From assembly GCA_048267365.1 (NCBI GenBank), contig JBLWXR010000019.1, positions 1 through 64,000 of the forward strand: a stretch of 64,000 nt of DNA. The letters are read 5' to 3'. The notes under the pieces were generated by a model that searched no databases, was not told the origin of the DNA, and worked only from the letters and a program-made list of their open reading frames with translations. The stretch comes from Roseimaritima sp048267365 (GTDB lineage Bacteria > Planctomycetota > Planctomycetia > Pirellulales > Pirellulaceae). Position 1 is the stretch's first letter, and every line of letters begins with the position of its first letter. The position numbers and the translations under genes were made by a program. This document shows, piece after piece, positions 1 through 8,434 of the stretch.

Positions 1-536
1 GCCGCCCCGAGCCCGGCGTGCTCCTCGGCGGCCCGCGGGGCGGTCCGGGCCCCCCCGGCCAGCGGGCCCCGAAGCGGATCGAGCGCCAAAGCATCGCCGC
101 CGGCTGCCTGGCCCAGAGCTGATTGATTGGCGGCTGATTGATTGGCGGCCGATTGCTTGGCAGCCGGTTGGTTTGTCGCCGATTCACTCGCGGCAGGCGT
201 TTGCTGCGGGGTGAGTGCCAAGGGGTCGCGAAGCGGGACGCGTTGGTTGATGTGCTCACGAGCCACCCAACCGTCGTCGACGGGCCGGCTGGGCAGTTCC
301 ACTGGCTGGTCGGGCAGGCGTGCCACGCGTGCTTCGGCGGCGGCGGGCGGAACAGCCGCCGGAGTTTTCGCAGCCACAACGGGCTTGCCGTTGGTCGGCT
401 CGACCAGCATCAATTGCTGCTCGGCGACATGCAGTCGCGGTGTCTCCTCGACAGCGTAAATCATTGCTGGCGAACTGAAAAAGGCGGAAGCGATCACGAA
501 TCGCTTAGCCATAGAAGCGTTGCGGTGGCGTGGCAT
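1..536 (-). CDS. Secreted Ala/Gln/Pro-rich protein, C-terminus cut by window edge
   Basis: An open minus-strand frame runs off the left edge with no stop. Two in-frame starts are possible: ATG at 536 (MPRHRNASMAKR) and ATG at 512 (MAKRFVIASAFF). Either gives a basic N-terminus, a short hydrophobic stretch and a likely signal-peptidase site near IYA|VEE, so export is inferred. Neither start has a clear Shine-Dalgarno sequence. The mature part is rich in Ala, Pro and Gln and has a small direct repeat (AANQSAANQSALGQ) about 120 residues in, encoded by near-identical DNA at 121-175. The visible 178 codons show no recognisable domain. It lies downstream of the GT9 gene in the same direction, separated by a strong hairpin, so it is probably a separate transcript. 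That it is coding rests on the signal-peptide shape and the long open frame. Confidence 0.55.
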   Translation of the reverse strand, partial: MPRHRNASMAKRFVIASAFFSSPAMIYAVEETPRLHVAEQQLMLVEPTNGKPVVAAKTPAAVPPAAAEARVARLPDQPVELPSRPVDDGWVAREHINQRVPLRDPLALTPQQTPAASESATNQPAAKQSAANQSAANQSALGQAAGGDALALDPLRGPLAGGARTAPRAAEEHAGLGA

Positions 537-731
537 AAGCTGACGGTTCTTTCGTTGCCGAGCAGGAACAATGGTGTGAGCGTGCTCGCTGCGTACATCG
601 AGCACATAACCATCTATCGGACTGCTCCGCTGTTCAGTCCAGCGACAACAAAAAAGAGTCAGGCAAAGGTGTTTTGGCAGGCTAGAGAAACCCGTGGCAA
701 GCCGGAGGCCTGGGAAGGCTAGGGGACTCTC

Positions 732-766
732 GCTTTCAGGCAGCAGGGCGCGGGCTGCCTGAAAGC
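732..766 (-). terminator. Strong stem-loop between two minus-strand genes
   Basis: A perfect 13-bp inverted repeat (GCTTTCAGGCAGC at 732-744, GCTGCCTGAAAGC at 754-766) encloses a 9-nt loop. It lies 47 bp beyond the stop of the GT9 gene and about 200 bp before the next minus-strand gene. That position suggests a transcription terminator or a 3'-end-stabilising hairpin. No T-run follows, so rho-independent termination is not assured. Confidence 0.5.
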
Positions 767-812
767 TGGCAACTTGCAAGCGTGCTAGCTAGGCGTGCTA
801 GCTGGGCGTGGG

Positions 813-1901
813 CTAGGCGGCCGCCGAGACCTGTTTGGCGAAGACTTTGTCGACGCTGCGGCACACGTCTTCGACGGTGATCGCTCGCATCGCCGCGTTG
901 TCAGCGGCTCGACGCTCGCGCCGCGTGCCTTCGTGGAAGGCTCGCTGGATCGAGATATGCGGTGGGCCATACGGTCCCGAATCAGCGGCTCGCGTGGACC
1001 CGTGCAGCCCGATCGTTCGTGTCCCCATGGCGACGGCCATGTGCATCGGTCCGCTGTCGGCGCTGATGAACAAGTCGGCGGTCCCCAGCAGGGCGGCCAG
1101 ATGCAACAGGTTGGTGTCCGGGGCCAGCGCGGCCGTGCCGCCGGACATCTCGACGATCTCTTCGGCCCATTCGCGTTCCTGCGCATTGCCCCAAATCACC
1201 ACGCTGCGGGTTTGGTGGACACTATCCAGATGGCAGGCCACGGCTCCAAACCGATCCATCTCCCACAGTTTGGAAGCCCAGGAGGCACCCGGATTGAGGA
1301 TGGCCAGGCGTTGAGGGAAACGCCGCCGCCAAGCTTCCGCCCAGGCGGTCGCTTCGGCCGGCACAGGCAGCTGCCAGCGGATCCGCGGCTGCTTGACCGC
1401 CAACGGTTCCAACAACCCCAGCGAGCGATCCGTCAGGTGCGGCTTGGTGGTAGGCACTAATAAATTGTTTAACCAGCCGCTCAATTCCGAGCCGTGGTAG
1501 CCGGCGTGCCCGATCCGCCGCTCGGCCCCGCTGAGCCAACAGGCCAGCGCCGACTTGGTGTTCCCCTGACAGTCGATCGAGGTATCGATGTTCAGGGCAC
1601 GCAGCTGCCGCCGGGCCTTCAAGATTCCCCGCGGCGAAGTGAACCAACCGCGCTGCAGTTCGACGACAGCATCCAAAAAGGCATGCTGCCGGACCATCGC
1701 GGCGGATTTCTGTTCCACGACCCAAGCGATGAAGGCATCGGGGTAGGCATCCCGCAGCGCACCGGCCACCGGCAAGGTCAGGATGGTGTCACCGATGGCG
1801 CTCATCCGCGAGATCAACAATCGCGGGGAACCGGGCAGTGCGGGGAGGCGGCTGGGAGCCTGTATTAAGTTCTCGTGTTTTTTGCTGTTCGAGGCAGACA
1901 T
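813..1901 (-). CDS. Glycosyltransferase family 9 (heptosyltransferase-like)
   Basis: This 362-aa protein has the GT9 (ADP-heptose:LPS heptosyltransferase) layout. The N-terminal Rossmann half opens with RLLISRMSAIGDTILTLP (residues 27-44). The donor-side motif NPGASWASKLW is at 203-213. The family signature DSGPMHMAVAMGTRTIGLHG, which binds the nucleotide-sugar, is at 282-301. Family members transfer heptose or related sugars to lipid A-core or other envelope glycans at the cytoplasmic face. The ATG at 1901 is preferred because the internal Met33 would delete the first beta strand. No other LPS gene adjoins it, so the acceptor is unknown. Family is well supported; the exact sugar is inference. 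Confidence 0.88.
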   Translation of the reverse strand: MSASNSKKHENLIQAPSRLPALPGSPRLLISRMSAIGDTILTLPVAGALRDAYPDAFIAWVVEQKSAAMVRQHAFLDAVVELQRGWFTSPRGILKARRQLRALNIDTSIDCQGNTKSALACWLSGAERRIGHAGYHGSELSGWLNNLLVPTTKPHLTDRSLGLLEPLAVKQPRIRWQLPVPAEATAWAEAWRRRFPQRLAILNPGASWASKLWEMDRFGAVACHLDSVHQTRSVVIWGNAQEREWAEEIVEMSGGTAALAPDTNLLHLAALLGTADLFISADSGPMHMAVAMGTRTIGLHGSTRAADSGPYGPPHISIQRAFHEGTRRERRAADNAAMRAITVEDVCRSVDKVFAKQVSAAA

Positions 1902-1995
1902 CTGGTCTCAACGCGGTTTTTTGGGAAGCAGAACGACGGTCGAACGGAATCGCTGCTGTACCAAAAAAGGCCGCTTGCCAGATAGAGAAGAATTG

Positions 1996-2334
1996 TCAGG
2001 CGGGGACGGCGCCTGAAGGGTGGCCGGAATTATGGCGTTCGATTTCCAGGAACCGTGCCCGCTGCATCCAGCGGGTCAACAACCCCGCTTTCCGCAGCGC
2101 CGGATCGTCGCTGGACAACCGATTCTGTTTGCCTCGACGAGTCTTCAACAACACCGTGCCATCGGCCAGTAAATCTTCGACAACCCAGTATTTATCCACG
2201 GTATAGCCGTAGTTGTCGCCTTTGTGCGCAGCCGTCACGTGCCGCGCTCGGGGGCCCGGTGCGGGTCCCTGCTTGGTCTTGCTGTAAACGACCCAATCGC
2301 CTGCTTTGAAATGCTGGTCCATGCGTTTCTCCAT
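1996..2334 (-). CDS. Small conserved-looking protein of unknown function
   Basis: A 112-aa soluble protein with no signal peptide. It begins MEKRMDQHFKAGDWVVYSKT; a second in-frame Met is at residue 5. The body is rich in charged and aromatic residues (GDNYGYTVDKYWVVEDL, then TRRGKQNRLSSDDPALRKA), and the GDWVVY start resembles small beta-barrel folds. I do not recognise a named family. It is probably cytoplasmic. The frame is unbroken and the composition is protein-like, unlike the plus-strand readings over the same bases. The neighbour floA diverges from it, so the 160 bp between 2334 and 2495 should hold both promoters. Confidence 0.6.
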   Translation of the reverse strand: MEKRMDQHFKAGDWVVYSKTKQGPAPGPRARHVTAAHKGDNYGYTVDKYWVVEDLLADGTVLLKTRRGKQNRLSSDDPALRKAGLLTRWMQRARFLEIERHNSGHPSGAVPA

Positions 2335-2494
2335 GTTGGTGCGCTACCTCCGGATGCCAGGATTTGAGATTTGAACGTCAGCAGGGGCATGGTTGATCCT
2401 GTATAAAGGTTACTTGCAGCCCACCGCACGTCCAATATCATTCTATAGAATCGTGCAACCTTCGGGCCGGTACCTCCTGAATTTTCACATCGAG

Positions 2495-3484
2495 ATGCAC
2501 CAGATGACCGTTTTCACACCTTTGCTTGCCGCAGACTACTGGACCGTTTTGTTTATCGCCGGCGGTTTACTGTTGGCATTATTTCTGTTCATCTTGTTCA
2601 TCGTGTTCATTCGCTATGGCAAGCTGTGGTTCCAAGCTTATATGTCGGTGGCCGATGTCAGCCTGACCAGCTTGATCCGCATGCACTTCACCAAAGTCAA
2701 TCCGCATGTGATCGTGCAAGCCAAGATCATGGCCGCTCAGGCTGGTATGGACATCAACCGCCGCACCGGGATCAGCACACAACGCCTGGAGTCGCATTAC
2801 TTGGCTAACGGCAACGTGATGAATGTGATCCACGCCATCATCGCGGCTCATCGTGCCAGCATCGAATTGGACTTTGACCAAGCCGCCGCCATCGACCTGG
2901 CCGGTCGCGACGTATTGGACGCGGTGCAAACCAGCGTGTACCCCAAAGTCATCGACTGCCCGGACCCGCGCCGCAGCGGCAAAACGACGCTCAGCGCGAT
3001 CACCAAAAACGGCATCGAACTGCGGGTCCGAGCTCGCGTGACGGTGCGCACCAACTTGGCGCAGTTGATCGGCGGAGCCACCGAGGAAACCATCATCGCG
3101 CGCGTCGGCGAATCGATCATCAGTTCGATCGGTTCCACCTCGTCGCACTTCGAAGTCCTTGAAAATCCCGACATGATCACTCGCAACGTGCTGAAACGCG
3201 GCCTGGACGCGCAAACCGCCTTCGAAATCGTGTCCATCGACATCGCTGACATCGACATCGGCGAAAACATCGGAGCTCGTTTGCAATCCGATCAAGCCGA
3301 AGCGGACACTCGCGTCGCGCGGGCTCAAGCCGAACGGCGGCGTGCCGAAGCGGTGGCTGAAGAACAAGACCAGAAAGCCAAAGTCGTAGCCAACCGCGCG
3401 CACTTGGTGCTGGCCGAAGCGGAAGTCCCCAAAGCGATGGCCGATGCGTTCCGCGCCGGTCGCGTGAACGTGCGCGAACAGTAG
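2495..3484 (+). CDS. floA: Flotillin-like protein FloA
   Basis: The 329-aa product matches FloA (formerly UPF0365), the bacterial flotillin-like scaffold of functional membrane microdomains. It has one hydrophobic hairpin or transmembrane stretch at about residues 14-40, a PHB/SPFH-like core containing NPHVIVQAKIMAAQAGMDI and ENPDMITRNVLKRGLDA, and a C-terminal coiled-coil rich in Ala, Glu and Arg (EADTRVARAQAERRRAEAVA). The frame is open back to 2393, but starting at ATG 2495 (or 2504) gives the family's usual length of about 330 and removes a 34-residue extension without family character. The next gene follows after 9 bp, so the two are probably one transcript. Membrane location is known for the family. 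Confidence 0.93.
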   Translation: MHQMTVFTPLLAADYWTVLFIAGGLLLALFLFILFIVFIRYGKLWFQAYMSVADVSLTSLIRMHFTKVNPHVIVQAKIMAAQAGMDINRRTGISTQRLESHYLANGNVMNVIHAIIAAHRASIELDFDQAAAIDLAGRDVLDAVQTSVYPKVIDCPDPRRSGKTTLSAITKNGIELRVRARVTVRTNLAQLIGGATEETIIARVGESIISSIGSTSSHFEVLENPDMITRNVLKRGLDAQTAFEIVSIDIADIDIGENIGARLQSDQAEADTRVARAQAERRRAEAVAEEQDQKAKVVANRAHLVLAEAEVPKAMADAFRAGRVNVREQ

Positions 3485-3493
3485 GACAGCGTC

Positions 3494-4321
3494 GTGTCAT
3501 TTACTCGCGTCAGCTCTCGCGTCCGCTTTCCCGGCGGCAACGGAGCTGAATTAGCTGGCATTCTGGATGCCGTTCAAGACCATCCCGCTGCCCCCTTGGT
3601 GTTGTTTTCGCACTGCTTCACCTGCAACAAAGATCTTAAGGCCATCGTTCGCATCAGCCGTCGCTTGGCCGATTCCGGCATCGCCGTGCTGCGCTACGAC
3701 ATGACCGGGCTGGGAGGCAGCGACGGCGAGTTTTCGCAAACCAATTTCAGCACCAACCTAGCCGACTTGCGAGCCGCCGCGACGTTTGCCGCCGAGCAAC
3801 TGCGACCGCCATCGCTGCTATTGGGACACAGCTTTGGCGGAGCCGCCTCGCTGGCTGCCGCGGCCACGCGGCAAGAGGTCCCAGCCCTGGCGGACGTCCG
3901 AGGCCTCGTCGCCCTGGCCGCTCCGTCCGACACCCAGCACTTGGCCAGCCTGCTGTCCCGGATGAATCCGGCCATCGAACAAACAGGCCGCGGTACGGTC
4001 ACGATTGGCGGCCTCACCTGGACCATCACCCAGTCGATGCTGGACGATTTCCGTCAACATCAACTGGCGGATTTGATCGGACGAATCGCCCTGCCGATGC
4101 TGCTGTGTCATTCGCCCCAAGACACCACGGTGGGTTACCACGAAGCCCTGCGGATCATGCAATTGGCCAGTTCCTCCGAGACACCTTCCGCAGTCAGCCT
4201 GCTGACGCTTGAGGGCGCCGATCACTTGCTGGCCAACCACGCGGCCGATCTGACCTACGTCGCCGACGCGATCGCGAATTTTCTACGACGCTACGTGCTC
4301 GAGTCCGCGACGCTCGCGTGA
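3494..4321 (+). CDS. Alpha/beta hydrolase (OsmC-fusion hydrolase type, stand-alone)
   Basis: A 275-aa alpha/beta-hydrolase with a GTG start 9 bp after floA. The nucleophile elbow is LLLGHSFGGAAS with Ser113. The likely acid is the Asp in HSPQDTTV and the likely base His lies in LEGADHLL. The HCFTCNKDLKA segment near residue 40 resembles the hydrolase half of bifunctional hydrolase/OsmC proteins, but no OsmC domain follows here. The protein has no signal peptide and is presumably cytoplasmic. The substrate is unknown, probably a small ester or peptide. Linkage to floA could mean membrane-lipid turnover; this is inference only. Its last 39 bp overlap the convergent gene at 4283-4618. Confidence 0.85.
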   Translation: MSFTRVSSRVRFPGGNGAELAGILDAVQDHPAAPLVLFSHCFTCNKDLKAIVRISRRLADSGIAVLRYDMTGLGGSDGEFSQTNFSTNLADLRAAATFAAEQLRPPSLLLGHSFGGAASLAAAATRQEVPALADVRGLVALAAPSDTQHLASLLSRMNPAIEQTGRGTVTIGGLTWTITQSMLDDFRQHQLADLIGRIALPMLLCHSPQDTTVGYHEALRIMQLASSSETPSAVSLLTLEGADHLLANHAADLTYVADAIANFLRRYVLESATLA

Positions 4322-4618
4322 CACCGAGGCCAGAAAAAAGGCCACGGCCAACTGACCGGCGGCAAACGATACCGGATGCACGACCGACAGCGAGTCGAAG
4401 ACCCCCAACAGCCAATTCTGGGACTCTTCCTCTTTCTGGTAGCGAATCCATTCGTTAATCATCCAACCCGGATCCGCCTCTAACTGCTCCCAGCCATGTG
4501 TGGTGCGCCGCCAGCCCTGCGGCGGCACGCTACGGGCGCTCACCACCACCGTAGCCGCGTCACAGGGCAGCGTCAGGCAGACGAGCAGGAAACATCCGAT
4601 GATCCATCGCAACAACAC
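4283..4618 (-). CDS. Small exported or membrane-anchored protein
   Basis: A 111-aa protein with a clear signal peptide (MLLRWIIGCFLLVCLTLPCDA, cleavage before ATVVV) and a second, weaker hydrophobic stretch near residues 82-98 (VSFAAGQLAVAFFLASV). The middle holds GWRRTTHGWEQLEADPGWM. I recognise no family. The ordered signal peptide and balanced composition favour a real gene, although its 3' end overlaps the convergent hydrolase gene by 39 bp. It is probably periplasmic or tethered to the membrane by the second stretch. Confidence 0.55.
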   Translation of the reverse strand: MLLRWIIGCFLLVCLTLPCDAATVVVSARSVPPQGWRRTTHGWEQLEADPGWMINEWIRYQKEEESQNWLLGVFDSLSVVHPVSFAAGQLAVAFFLASVSRERRGLEHVAS

Positions 4619-4973
4619 GTGGCACTCACAGTAGGCGTTCAGAACCGACCGGCCGCATCACCGATCCTCCGCCTAGCCCCAGATGCAGGCCGCGTGCCAG
4701 CCTTCCAACCCGACACGCTAAGTCCTTGGCGGACACACGTTTACCCGCATGCACTAACTGCCGCCAAAAACCCCACGTGGCCTGGCTGCCACACCGCCAT
4801 GTGGCCCGCAAACAACATTCGTGGCGTTTCGGCCACACCCCCCTCCACCAGAAAACTTTCTGTGCTCCCCCCTCGATTGTGAGCTAGAGTTCGACGAGAC
4901 ACCTGCTCCGCATCGCAGGCGCGTCTTCACGATTCATCCTAACTGAAACCTTGCGCTATACGGACTCAGCGAA

Positions 4974-5879
4974 ATGCCGACAGTGACCGCAACCCAAGAC
5001 CTGGAAAAACTACTCAGTGCCGGCCAGCTTCCTGCACTACCGCAAAGCGCGATCGCTCTGCTGCAGCTTTCTCAGGATCCCCAGGCAGGCCCCTCTGAAT
5101 TCGCCAAACCCATCGAAGCGGATCCAGGCCTGATGGGACAAGTTTTGAAATTCGTCAACTCGTCTTATTTCGGATTCAGCCGCGAAATCGGCAGCGTGCA
5201 ACAAGCTTTGACGCTGGTGGGCACCCGAGCGATCGCCAACTTTGCGCTCTGGAACGCCGTCTTCAGCGTGATCCCCAACCCCAAGTTCGGTCCGTTTGAC
5301 CTGAAGGGACTGTGGCAGGACTCCCTGCGTCGCGCCCTGCTGGCTCGCGGCCTGGGCAAACAGATGCGGCTCCCCAATGCGGAAGACCTGTTCGCCGGAG
5401 CCCTGCTGCAAGACATGGCCATTCCGCTGCTGCTGAAAGAAATGCCGGAACAGTATCAAGAGCTGGTCGAACGACGGACCGCCGAAGGCCGACGGCTGAG
5501 CGGTTTGGAGCGTGAAGCGTTTGGCTGGGACCATGCCGACGCCGCCGCTTGGCTGGCACAAAAGTGGAGCCTGCCGACCGAATTTGTCGACCTGATTCGC
5601 GACCATACCCAACTGGAAGAACTGCTGCAGCAAGGCAGCGCAGCGGCCGGAGGTGCTTGCGTCGCTCTGGCTTCGCTGCTGCCCAGCTGCACCGACCAAA
5701 GCTGGGACGAGAAGCCGCTGTTCAGCGATGGCTTCGAGCGTCTGATTGCCGGCACCACCGTGAACCTGGGCGAACTGCTGGAGGAAGTCGACAGCAAGAC
5801 CGCCGACTTTGCACCACTGCTGAAGTTGCCCATCCCGACGCGGACCCTGACCGCCTACTGGAACGAAGAGGCAGCCTAG
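4974..5879 (+). CDS. HDOD domain protein
   Basis: The 301-aa protein is one HDOD domain with a short C-terminal extension. It opens with the family pattern LPALPQSAIALLQLSQDP and continues through IEADPGLMGQVLKFVNSSYF and a helix pair (VQQALTLVGTRAIANFALW). The degenerate HD-type core is at LQDMAIPLLLKEMP and AFGWDHADAAAWLAQKWSLP. HDOD proteins are non-catalytic relatives of HD phosphohydrolases that act in signalling, chemotaxis and stress regulation. There is no receiver or GGDEF domain, so the partner is unknown. The ATG at 4974 follows an unremarkable leader; a 655-bp stretch before it holds only the short minus-strand gene. Confidence 0.88.
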   Translation: MPTVTATQDLEKLLSAGQLPALPQSAIALLQLSQDPQAGPSEFAKPIEADPGLMGQVLKFVNSSYFGFSREIGSVQQALTLVGTRAIANFALWNAVFSVIPNPKFGPFDLKGLWQDSLRRALLARGLGKQMRLPNAEDLFAGALLQDMAIPLLLKEMPEQYQELVERRTAEGRRLSGLEREAFGWDHADAAAWLAQKWSLPTEFVDLIRDHTQLEELLQQGSAAAGGACVALASLLPSCTDQSWDEKPLFSDGFERLIAGTTVNLGELLEEVDSKTADFAPLLKLPIPTRTLTAYWNEEAA

Positions 5880-5882
5880 CCG

Positions 5883-5975
5883 CAGCCGAACCCGCCAGAG
5901 TTTGGACGTTTCGCCAGGCCATCCCACGCTCTGGCGAGCGTAGCTACGTGGCCTAGGCTTCCAGCCTGGGTCCCC
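5883..5975. repeat. Dispersed repeat fragment (GCCAGAGTTTGGA family)
   Basis: Non-coding gap between the converging HDOD and ilvB genes. It holds CAGCCGAACCCGCCAGAGTTTGGA, split here as CAGCCGAACCC and GCCAGAGTTTGGA, then ACGCTCTGGCGAGCGTAGC and CTAGGCTTCCAGCCTGGG. The first part recurs at 45066-45093 and, inverted, at 13072-13100. The CTAGGCTTCCAGC part recurs near 45235. It is a degenerate intergenic repeat rather than a gene. Confidence 0.5.
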
Positions 5976-5982
5976 CCGCCGC

Positions 5983-7770
5983 TTATTCCAGGATCATATC
6001 GTCGACGGTTTGACCGCCGGGGATCATCGGCAACACATGTTCTTGATAGGGAACTTGGACGTCTAACAGGTACGGGCCTTTGTGCTCGATCATTTCCTTG
6101 TAAGCGGCTCGCAGGTCGGCTTTTTTGCGAACCGTCGAAGCCCCGCATCCATACCCTTTAGCGATCGCCACAAAGTCCGGATAGCGGTCTTCGGCATAGG
6201 CAAACTTGTCGGCATCGCTCTTGCCGCTGGCTTCTTCATGGTGAATCGGTCCCAGATAGGTATGAGCCCGATTGCGTTCCATAAAACGGTCTTCCCACTG
6301 CACCACCATGCCCAGATGCTGGTTGTTTAACAACAACACTTTGACCGGCAATTCTTCGCAGAAGCAGGTGGCCAGTTCCTGAATGTTCATTTGGAAACTG
6401 CCGTCACCGTCGATGTCGACGACCAGCGAATTGGGGTTGGCTGCTTGCACGCCCATGGCCGCGGGCAAACCAAAGCCCATCGTGCCCAGCCCACTGCTGC
6501 TCAACCAGGTGCGGGGCTTGGTGAACTTATAGAACTGTGCCGCCCACATTTGATGCTGGCCCACGCCCACGGTGATAAACGTGTCCATCGATTTGGTGAC
6601 TTCGCACAGTTCGCGGATGGCGTGCTGTTGCAGGATCCCCTCAAACTGCTCGTCGTAGTGAAACGGGAACTTGGCCTTCAAGTCCTTGCAGTGCTGCACC
6701 CATTCGCCCATATCCTCGGGAGCTTCGACGATCTTGTTCAGTTCCGTTAGCACCTGTTTCACATCGCCACAAACGGGGATGTGAGCCGATTTAATTTTGT
6801 TCAATTCCGATGGATCGATATCCACATGGATGATCTTGGCGTCTTTGGCAAACGCTTCGATCTTGCCCGTCACACGGTCGTCAAAACGCACGCCCAGAGC
6901 GATCAACAGATCACAGTCGCGGACCGCATAGTTGGCGTAGGCGGCGCCGTGCATGCCCAGCATGTCCATCGCCAACTCATCGGTTGACGGGTAGGCACCC
7001 AAGCCCATCACCGTGGTCGTGATCGGGATTCCCGTTTTGGCGACCAACTGACGCAGTTCTTCGCTGGCTTCACCGCTGATGATTCCACCCCCGGCGTAGA
7101 TGATCGGCCGGCGTGCGCGACGGATGGCTGCAGCCATCTGATTTACCTTTTCAGACGCCACGGGCTTGGGTTCGGGCTGGTAGCCGGGCAAGTTCATCGG
7201 CACGTCCCAGTCGACCGCCAGGGTTGCCAACTGAACGTCCTTGGGCATGTCGATCAGCACCGGCCCGGGGCGACCGGTGGACGCGATGTGGAAGGCCTCT
7301 TTCATGATCCGAGGCAGGTCTTCGACGTGCGTTACCAAATAATGATGTTTGGTAATGCCGCGGCAGACTTCCACCATCGGCGTTTCTTGGAAGGCGTCGC
7401 TACCGATCGCACCGGTCGGCACTTGGCCGGTGATGCAAACCAAGGGGATGCTGTCCAGTTTGGCATCCGCGATCGCGGTCACCAAGTTCGTGGCTCCGGG
7501 ACCGCTGGTGGCCATCACCACCCCCACCTTGCCGGTGCTGCGTGCATAGCCCTGCGCGGCAAAGCCACCGCCCTGTTCATGGCGGGGCAAAATGGTCCGC
7601 AACGAGTCTCCATAGCGGGTCAGAGCCTGGTGCATCGGCATGCTGCAACCGCCAGGATAAGCGAATAGCACCTCGACGCCGTGATCGACTAGCGATTTGA
7701 CCAGGATGTCGGCTCCAGTCATCAAATGCGTGTCGCTTGCGGCTTTCGTGGTACTCTTCGCGGTACTCAT
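5983..7770 (-). CDS. ilvB: Acetolactate synthase, large (catalytic) subunit
   Basis: A 595-aa thiamine-diphosphate enzyme that condenses two pyruvates to acetolactate, or pyruvate with 2-oxobutyrate, in branched-chain amino-acid synthesis. The pyrimidine-domain Glu that activates the cofactor is E65 in RHEQGGGFAAQGYA. The FAD-domain region includes ALGVRFDDRVTGKIEAF. The diphosphate/Mg site is GDGSFQMNIQELAT with NNQHLGMVVQWEDRF. Length and end-to-end conservation match IlvB/IlvI. The ATG at 7770 gives a short Ser/Thr/Lys-rich leader before the domain. No ilvN regulatory subunit or ilvC lies next to it, so those genes must be elsewhere. The divergent neighbour is crcB. Confidence 0.96.
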   Translation of the reverse strand: MSTAKSTTKAASDTHLMTGADILVKSLVDHGVEVLFAYPGGCSMPMHQALTRYGDSLRTILPRHEQGGGFAAQGYARSTGKVGVVMATSGPGATNLVTAIADAKLDSIPLVCITGQVPTGAIGSDAFQETPMVEVCRGITKHHYLVTHVEDLPRIMKEAFHIASTGRPGPVLIDMPKDVQLATLAVDWDVPMNLPGYQPEPKPVASEKVNQMAAAIRRARRPIIYAGGGIISGEASEELRQLVAKTGIPITTTVMGLGAYPSTDELAMDMLGMHGAAYANYAVRDCDLLIALGVRFDDRVTGKIEAFAKDAKIIHVDIDPSELNKIKSAHIPVCGDVKQVLTELNKIVEAPEDMGEWVQHCKDLKAKFPFHYDEQFEGILQQHAIRELCEVTKSMDTFITVGVGQHQMWAAQFYKFTKPRTWLSSSGLGTMGFGLPAAMGVQAANPNSLVVDIDGDGSFQMNIQELATCFCEELPVKVLLLNNQHLGMVVQWEDRFMERNRAHTYLGPIHHEEASGKSDADKFAYAEDRYPDFVAIAKGYGCGASTVRKKADLRAAYKEMIEHKGPYLLDVQVPYQEHVLPMIPGGQTVDDMILE

Positions 7771-8032
7771 TTCGGAAAATCCGTTCTATCGGGGGGTGTG
7801 AGGCACAAAAAAAGATGCGGAGCGAACAATCGCCCCAGTTTCAGCAACGAATCTAAAACCCGCCGCCAGATTAGGCAATGGTCAAACCCAAACGACGTTG
7901 CTGAATTTGGCCGTCTAGCCCTACCATTGCGGCTCTACGGACTCGAAGGACACCCAAAAGGCGTCAAACGTTCACCAGTTTCGATCCTCCCCCCCGTTAA
8001 ACCTCTTTTTTCACGAACCCACCCACATCCGT

Positions 8033-8434
8033 ATGCCACGCATGGGCTTTTTGATCGACTTCGCGGTGGTTGCCTTGGGCGGCGCCATCGGAGCCGTGTT
8101 TCGTCACGGCTTGACCGCCGCCCTCCCGGCCCTGCCCGGCTCCAAGGCCATGATTGGCACGATGGTCGCCAACCTGCTGGGCTGCTTGGCCATCGGCGCC
8201 CTCGGGCAATGGGTCGAACTGGACGCGTCGAACTGGAGCGAACGGCAACTGCTGCTGGTGCGAGTCGGCCTGCTGGGCAGCCTGACGACGTTTTCCACGT
8301 TTACTTCCGAAGCCTGGTCGTTGGGGAACGATGGCCGTACGGGGATGCTGCTGTTCCACCTGGCGGCTCACCTGTTGATGGGGTTTTCGGCGTTTTGGCT
8401 CGGTGGGCTCATCGTTCGCGGGTTGGCAACATGA
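8033..8434 (+). CDS. crcB: Fluoride ion channel CrcB/Fluc
   Basis: A 133-aa, four-helix membrane protein of the CrcB/Fluc family, which exports fluoride as a dual-topology dimer. The pore signatures are visible: GGAIGAVFRHGL near the N-terminus, GTMVANLLGCLAIGAL with the conserved Asn, and LGSLTTFSTFTSEAW with the polar track. Met1 or Met4 could be the start; neither has an SD sequence. The ATGA at its end overlaps the start of the following gene. The 262-bp leader shared with ilvB does not show the fluoride-riboswitch pattern. Confidence 0.93.
   Translation: MPRMGFLIDFAVVALGGAIGAVFRHGLTAALPALPGSKAMIGTMVANLLGCLAIGALGQWVELDASNWSERQLLLVRVGLLGSLTTFSTFTSEAWSLGNDGRTGMLLFHLAAHLLMGFSAFWLGGLIVRGLAT

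Noticed and set aside
138..722. Plus-strand gene at the left edge
   Set aside because: The 194-codon plus-strand frame has Arg/Cys/Trp-rich, non-protein-like composition and opposes the minus-strand frame with a signal peptide, so it is a shadow.
4626..4838. 70-aa minus-strand ORF
   Set aside because: Trp/Cys/Arg-rich, no SD, no domain; likely chance frame upstream of the small exported protein.
7771..8032. Fluoride riboswitch upstream of crcB
   Set aside because: The 262-bp leader shows neither the conserved core nor the pseudoknot pattern of the crcB motif, and the bases just before ATG are pyrimidine-rich with no SD.
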